Shown in pieces: positions 62,121 through 64,000 of a DNA stretch of 64,000 bases; within the stretch, counting starts at the first letter, position 1, and every line of letters starts with the position of its first letter. Source of the DNA: Alicyclobacillus fastidiosus (GTDB taxonomy: Bacteria > Bacillota > Bacilli > Alicyclobacillales > Alicyclobacillaceae); the NCBI RefSeq assembly GCF_026651875.1, contig NZ_CP104067.1, positions 1,860,001 through 1,924,000 on the forward strand. Direction: 5' to 3'. Below the pieces are notes generated by a model that saw nothing but the letters and a program-made list of their open reading frames with translations, ran no database searches and had not been told where the DNA came from. A program made the position numbers and the translations under genes.

Positions 62121-63545
62121 TCAATAATTGTCCGCGTGAATCACTTCACGCCGTGCCACTCCGGAGTCATACGCCGCTTTCGCGACCGCGTCGCTGACTT
62201 TCTTGACCACAGCCTGGTTAAATACAGAAGGAATAATATAGTCCTCTGTCAACTCGTCTTCCCGAATCGAGGAGGCGATAGCGTGCGCCGCAGCGAGCTT
62301 CATCTCTTCGTTAATCGTGCGTGCGCGCGACTTGAGCGCTCCCTTGAAGATGCCTGGGAAGCAAAGAACGTTGTTAATCTGGTTCGGATAGTCGCTTCGT
62401 CCCGTCGCCATCACACGCACGTATGGCGCGGCCTCTTCTGGCCTGATCTCGGGTGTCGGGTTGGCCATCGCAAACACGATGGGGTCACTCGCCATCTTCT
62501 TCAGATGTTCCACGCTGAGTACACCGGGGCCGGAAACGCCGATGAATATGTCAGCGTCTTCGATGGCGTCGTCTAACGTGCCGGTCACGTTGTGCGGATT
62601 GGTGTGCTCTGCATACCAGTTCCACATCGGAATGTCGTACGTCTGATTGCGGTTCAGGATTCCGTCGAGGGTGACCCCGAGCACATTCGTGACACCGGCT
62701 GCCAGCATCATCTTCGTGCAGGCGACGCCAGCCGCGCCGATGCCTACGATGACGACCTTGCAATCCTGTAAGCGTTTGCCCACGAGTTTTGTCGCATTCA
62801 AAAGGCCGGCGAGGAGTACGACAGCGGTTCCGTGTTGGTCGTCGTGAAAGACAGGGATGTCCAATTCCTCTTTGAGCCGTTCCTCAATCTCAAAGCAGCG
62901 CGGCGAACCGATGTCCTCGAGGTTGATTCCGCCAAACGCTGGTGCGATGCTCTTCACAATTCGCACGATCTCGTCGGTATCTTTCGTATCCAGACAAATC
63001 GGGAACGCGTCGATCCCGGCAAATTGCTTGAACAACATCGCCTTGCCTTCCATAACCGGCATGGCTGCGTGCGGGCCGATGTCGCCAAGGCCGAGCACAG
63101 CGGTCCCATCGGAGACGACGGCGACGGTATTGCGCTTGATCGTCAATTGATAGGCTTTCGACGGATCTTCGTGAATCGCCTCGCAGACGCGCGCCACGTG
63201 CGGCGTGTAGACGCGAGACAAGTCGTCGCGGTTCTTCACCTGAAGCTTCGGCGTAACTTCCAACTTTCCACCGAGGTGTACGAGGAACGTGCGGTCCGAT
63301 ACGGCGACGACGTGAATCCCCGGCTCGGTGTTCAGCATATCGGAGATTCGCTTGCCGTGTTCGCGACTTTCCACAGTGACTGTGACGTCTCGGACCACGA
63401 CGTCCTTGCTGACGCGGATGACGTCGACGGCATTGATGTCACCACCGGCTACACCCACCAAACTCGCAACCTTCGCAAAGGTTGTAACTGAGTTAGCGAG
63501 TTCCAAACGATAAATCAAACTGATGCCCGGACTGCGGACTTCCAC
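62121..63545 (-). CDS. NAD(P)-dependent malic enzyme with N-terminal ACT domain
   Basis: A 474-aa malic enzyme. Residues about 1-85 are an ACT domain (VGVAGGDINAVDVIRV), usual for regulation by small metabolites. The malic core follows with YQLTIKRNTVAVVSDGTAVL, HDDQHGTAVV and the NAD site VVIVGIGAAGVACTKM. It decarboxylates malate to pyruvate. I start at the GTG 8 bases after GGGGAGGT. Confidence 0.93.
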   Translation of the reverse strand: MEVRSPGISLIYRLELANSVTTFAKVASLVGVAGGDINAVDVIRVSKDVVVRDVTVTVESREHGKRISDMLNTEPGIHVVAVSDRTFLVHLGGKLEVTPKLQVKNRDDLSRVYTPHVARVCEAIHEDPSKAYQLTIKRNTVAVVSDGTAVLGLGDIGPHAAMPVMEGKAMLFKQFAGIDAFPICLDTKDTDEIVRIVKSIAPAFGGINLEDIGSPRCFEIEERLKEELDIPVFHDDQHGTAVVLLAGLLNATKLVGKRLQDCKVVIVGIGAAGVACTKMMLAAGVTNVLGVTLDGILNRNQTYDIPMWNWYAEHTNPHNVTGTLDDAIEDADIFIGVSGPGVLSVEHLKKMASDPIVFAMANPTPEIRPEEAAPYVRVMATGRSDYPNQINNVLCFPGIFKGALKSRARTINEEMKLAAAHAIASSIREDELTEDYIIPSVFNQAVVKKVSDAVAKAAYDSGVARREVIHADNY

Positions 63546-63693
63546 GTGCAAAGACCTCCCCACATATCACTCAAATGACGCATTGAGTCTTATTGATATT
63601 ACCAAACTCCGGCGCGCCGGGACAACGTCCGACCCAGCACAACTCCACGATTTTCAGATAAAATGGACATAACAATGAGACGAGGTGAGGCGC

Positions 63694-64000
63694 ATGACCT
63701 GGTGGACAGAACCGCTGCGGCGTTGGACGGACGCTTTGGAAATCGATGTAGTTGTAGAACATGCGCCTACGTCTGACCCGGGGATCATCGGGGCGTGGTC
63801 GGAACAGCCAAACGAATGGTGGTTCCAGTTGGACGAGTCGACGCGCGTTCGCTTTCCCGACTGGAAACCGACTCGGGCGATGCGAGAGGCCTTGGGCTAT
63901 ACGCTGACAGGTGGCAGAGACCTCGCGCGCCCGACGGTGGATAGGATGGAGCAAGCGTACCGGGCGCTGCTCGAATTGGACGTACACGGCCTGGTTCGCG
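63694..64000 (+). CDS. Hypothetical protein, cut by window end
   Basis: An open frame of 102 codons running off the window, starting at ATG with GAGGTGAGG 4-8 bases upstream. The sequence is Trp-rich at the start (MTWWTEPLRRWTDALEIDV) and has WWFQLDEST and a later helix VDRMEQAYRALLELDV. No family recognised from this part. Confidence 0.6.
   Translation, partial: MTWWTEPLRRWTDALEIDVVVEHAPTSDPGIIGAWSEQPNEWWFQLDESTRVRFPDWKPTRAMREALGYTLTGGRDLARPTVDRMEQAYRALLELDVHGLVR

Noticed and set aside
1..64000. CRISPR arrays, insertion sequences or transposase genes
   Set aside because: No regularly spaced direct repeats and no transposase-like reading frame were seen on reading either strand.

Overview
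The window reads as a chromosome segment of an endospore-forming member of the Bacillota, most likely Alicyclobacillaceae or a close relative. The evidence is the spore genes (cotJABC, ytxC, a Spo0E-like ORF), a T-box in front of thrS, infC with an ATT start, strong AGGAGG ribosome binding sites, frequent GTG/TTG starts and a GC-rich core. The family assignment is inference. No phylogenetic search was run.

Positions 1 to about 24,270 hold the late half of a contractile-tailed (myovirus) prophage, all on the + strand and in normal order: terminase large subunit (cut by the window edge), Mu gp29-like portal, gpF-like head protein, gpI-like protease/scaffold, decoration protein, lambda-E-type capsid, connector and tail completion genes, sheath, tube, chaperone with a -1 frameshift, tape measure, LysM hub protein, baseplate hub, spike, wedge genes, J-like protein and fibres. 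A lysis/host-entry block follows, with two papain-fold proteins, two holin-like proteins and a transglycosylase endolysin. A two-gene cassette of unknown function closes the block. The main surprise is a complete 8-Cys 2[4Fe-4S] ferredoxin-like gene between sheath and tube.

Positions about 24,270-29,910 form a more AT-rich, loosely packed cargo zone between the phage late genes and a tRNA-Leu(UAA) gene. It carries a Spo0E-like ORF, Hsp20, decayed copies of one small gene, several small unknown genes, and a tight minus-strand operon of a GHKL ATPase, a DUF4325 STAS-like protein and a PIN-domain protein. The tRNA 3' end faces this zone, so it is a natural attachment site. The integrase and the other att site must lie left of the window if this is right. 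The operon is my best candidate for an undescribed conflict or partner-switching system.

Positions about 30,000-64,000 are ordinary host chromosome. In order they hold: a holin-like ORF and thioesterase; ytxC; T-box/thrS; infC-rpmI-rplT; an rRNA methyltransferase; an MFS transporter; a YuiD-like gene; cotJABC; a sugar/polyol catabolic run (VOC protein, three TIM-barrel isomerases, two Gfo/Idh/MocA dehydrogenases); an FMN riboswitch with an EamA transporter; a broken methyltransferase; an anti-sigma factor; a D-2-hydroxyacid dehydrogenase with manA; a MoxR/DUF58/DUF4129 cluster; a PIG-V-like transferase; odhA-odhB; a glycerophosphodiesterase; a second MFS transporter; an ACT-domain malic enzyme; and the start of one more gene.
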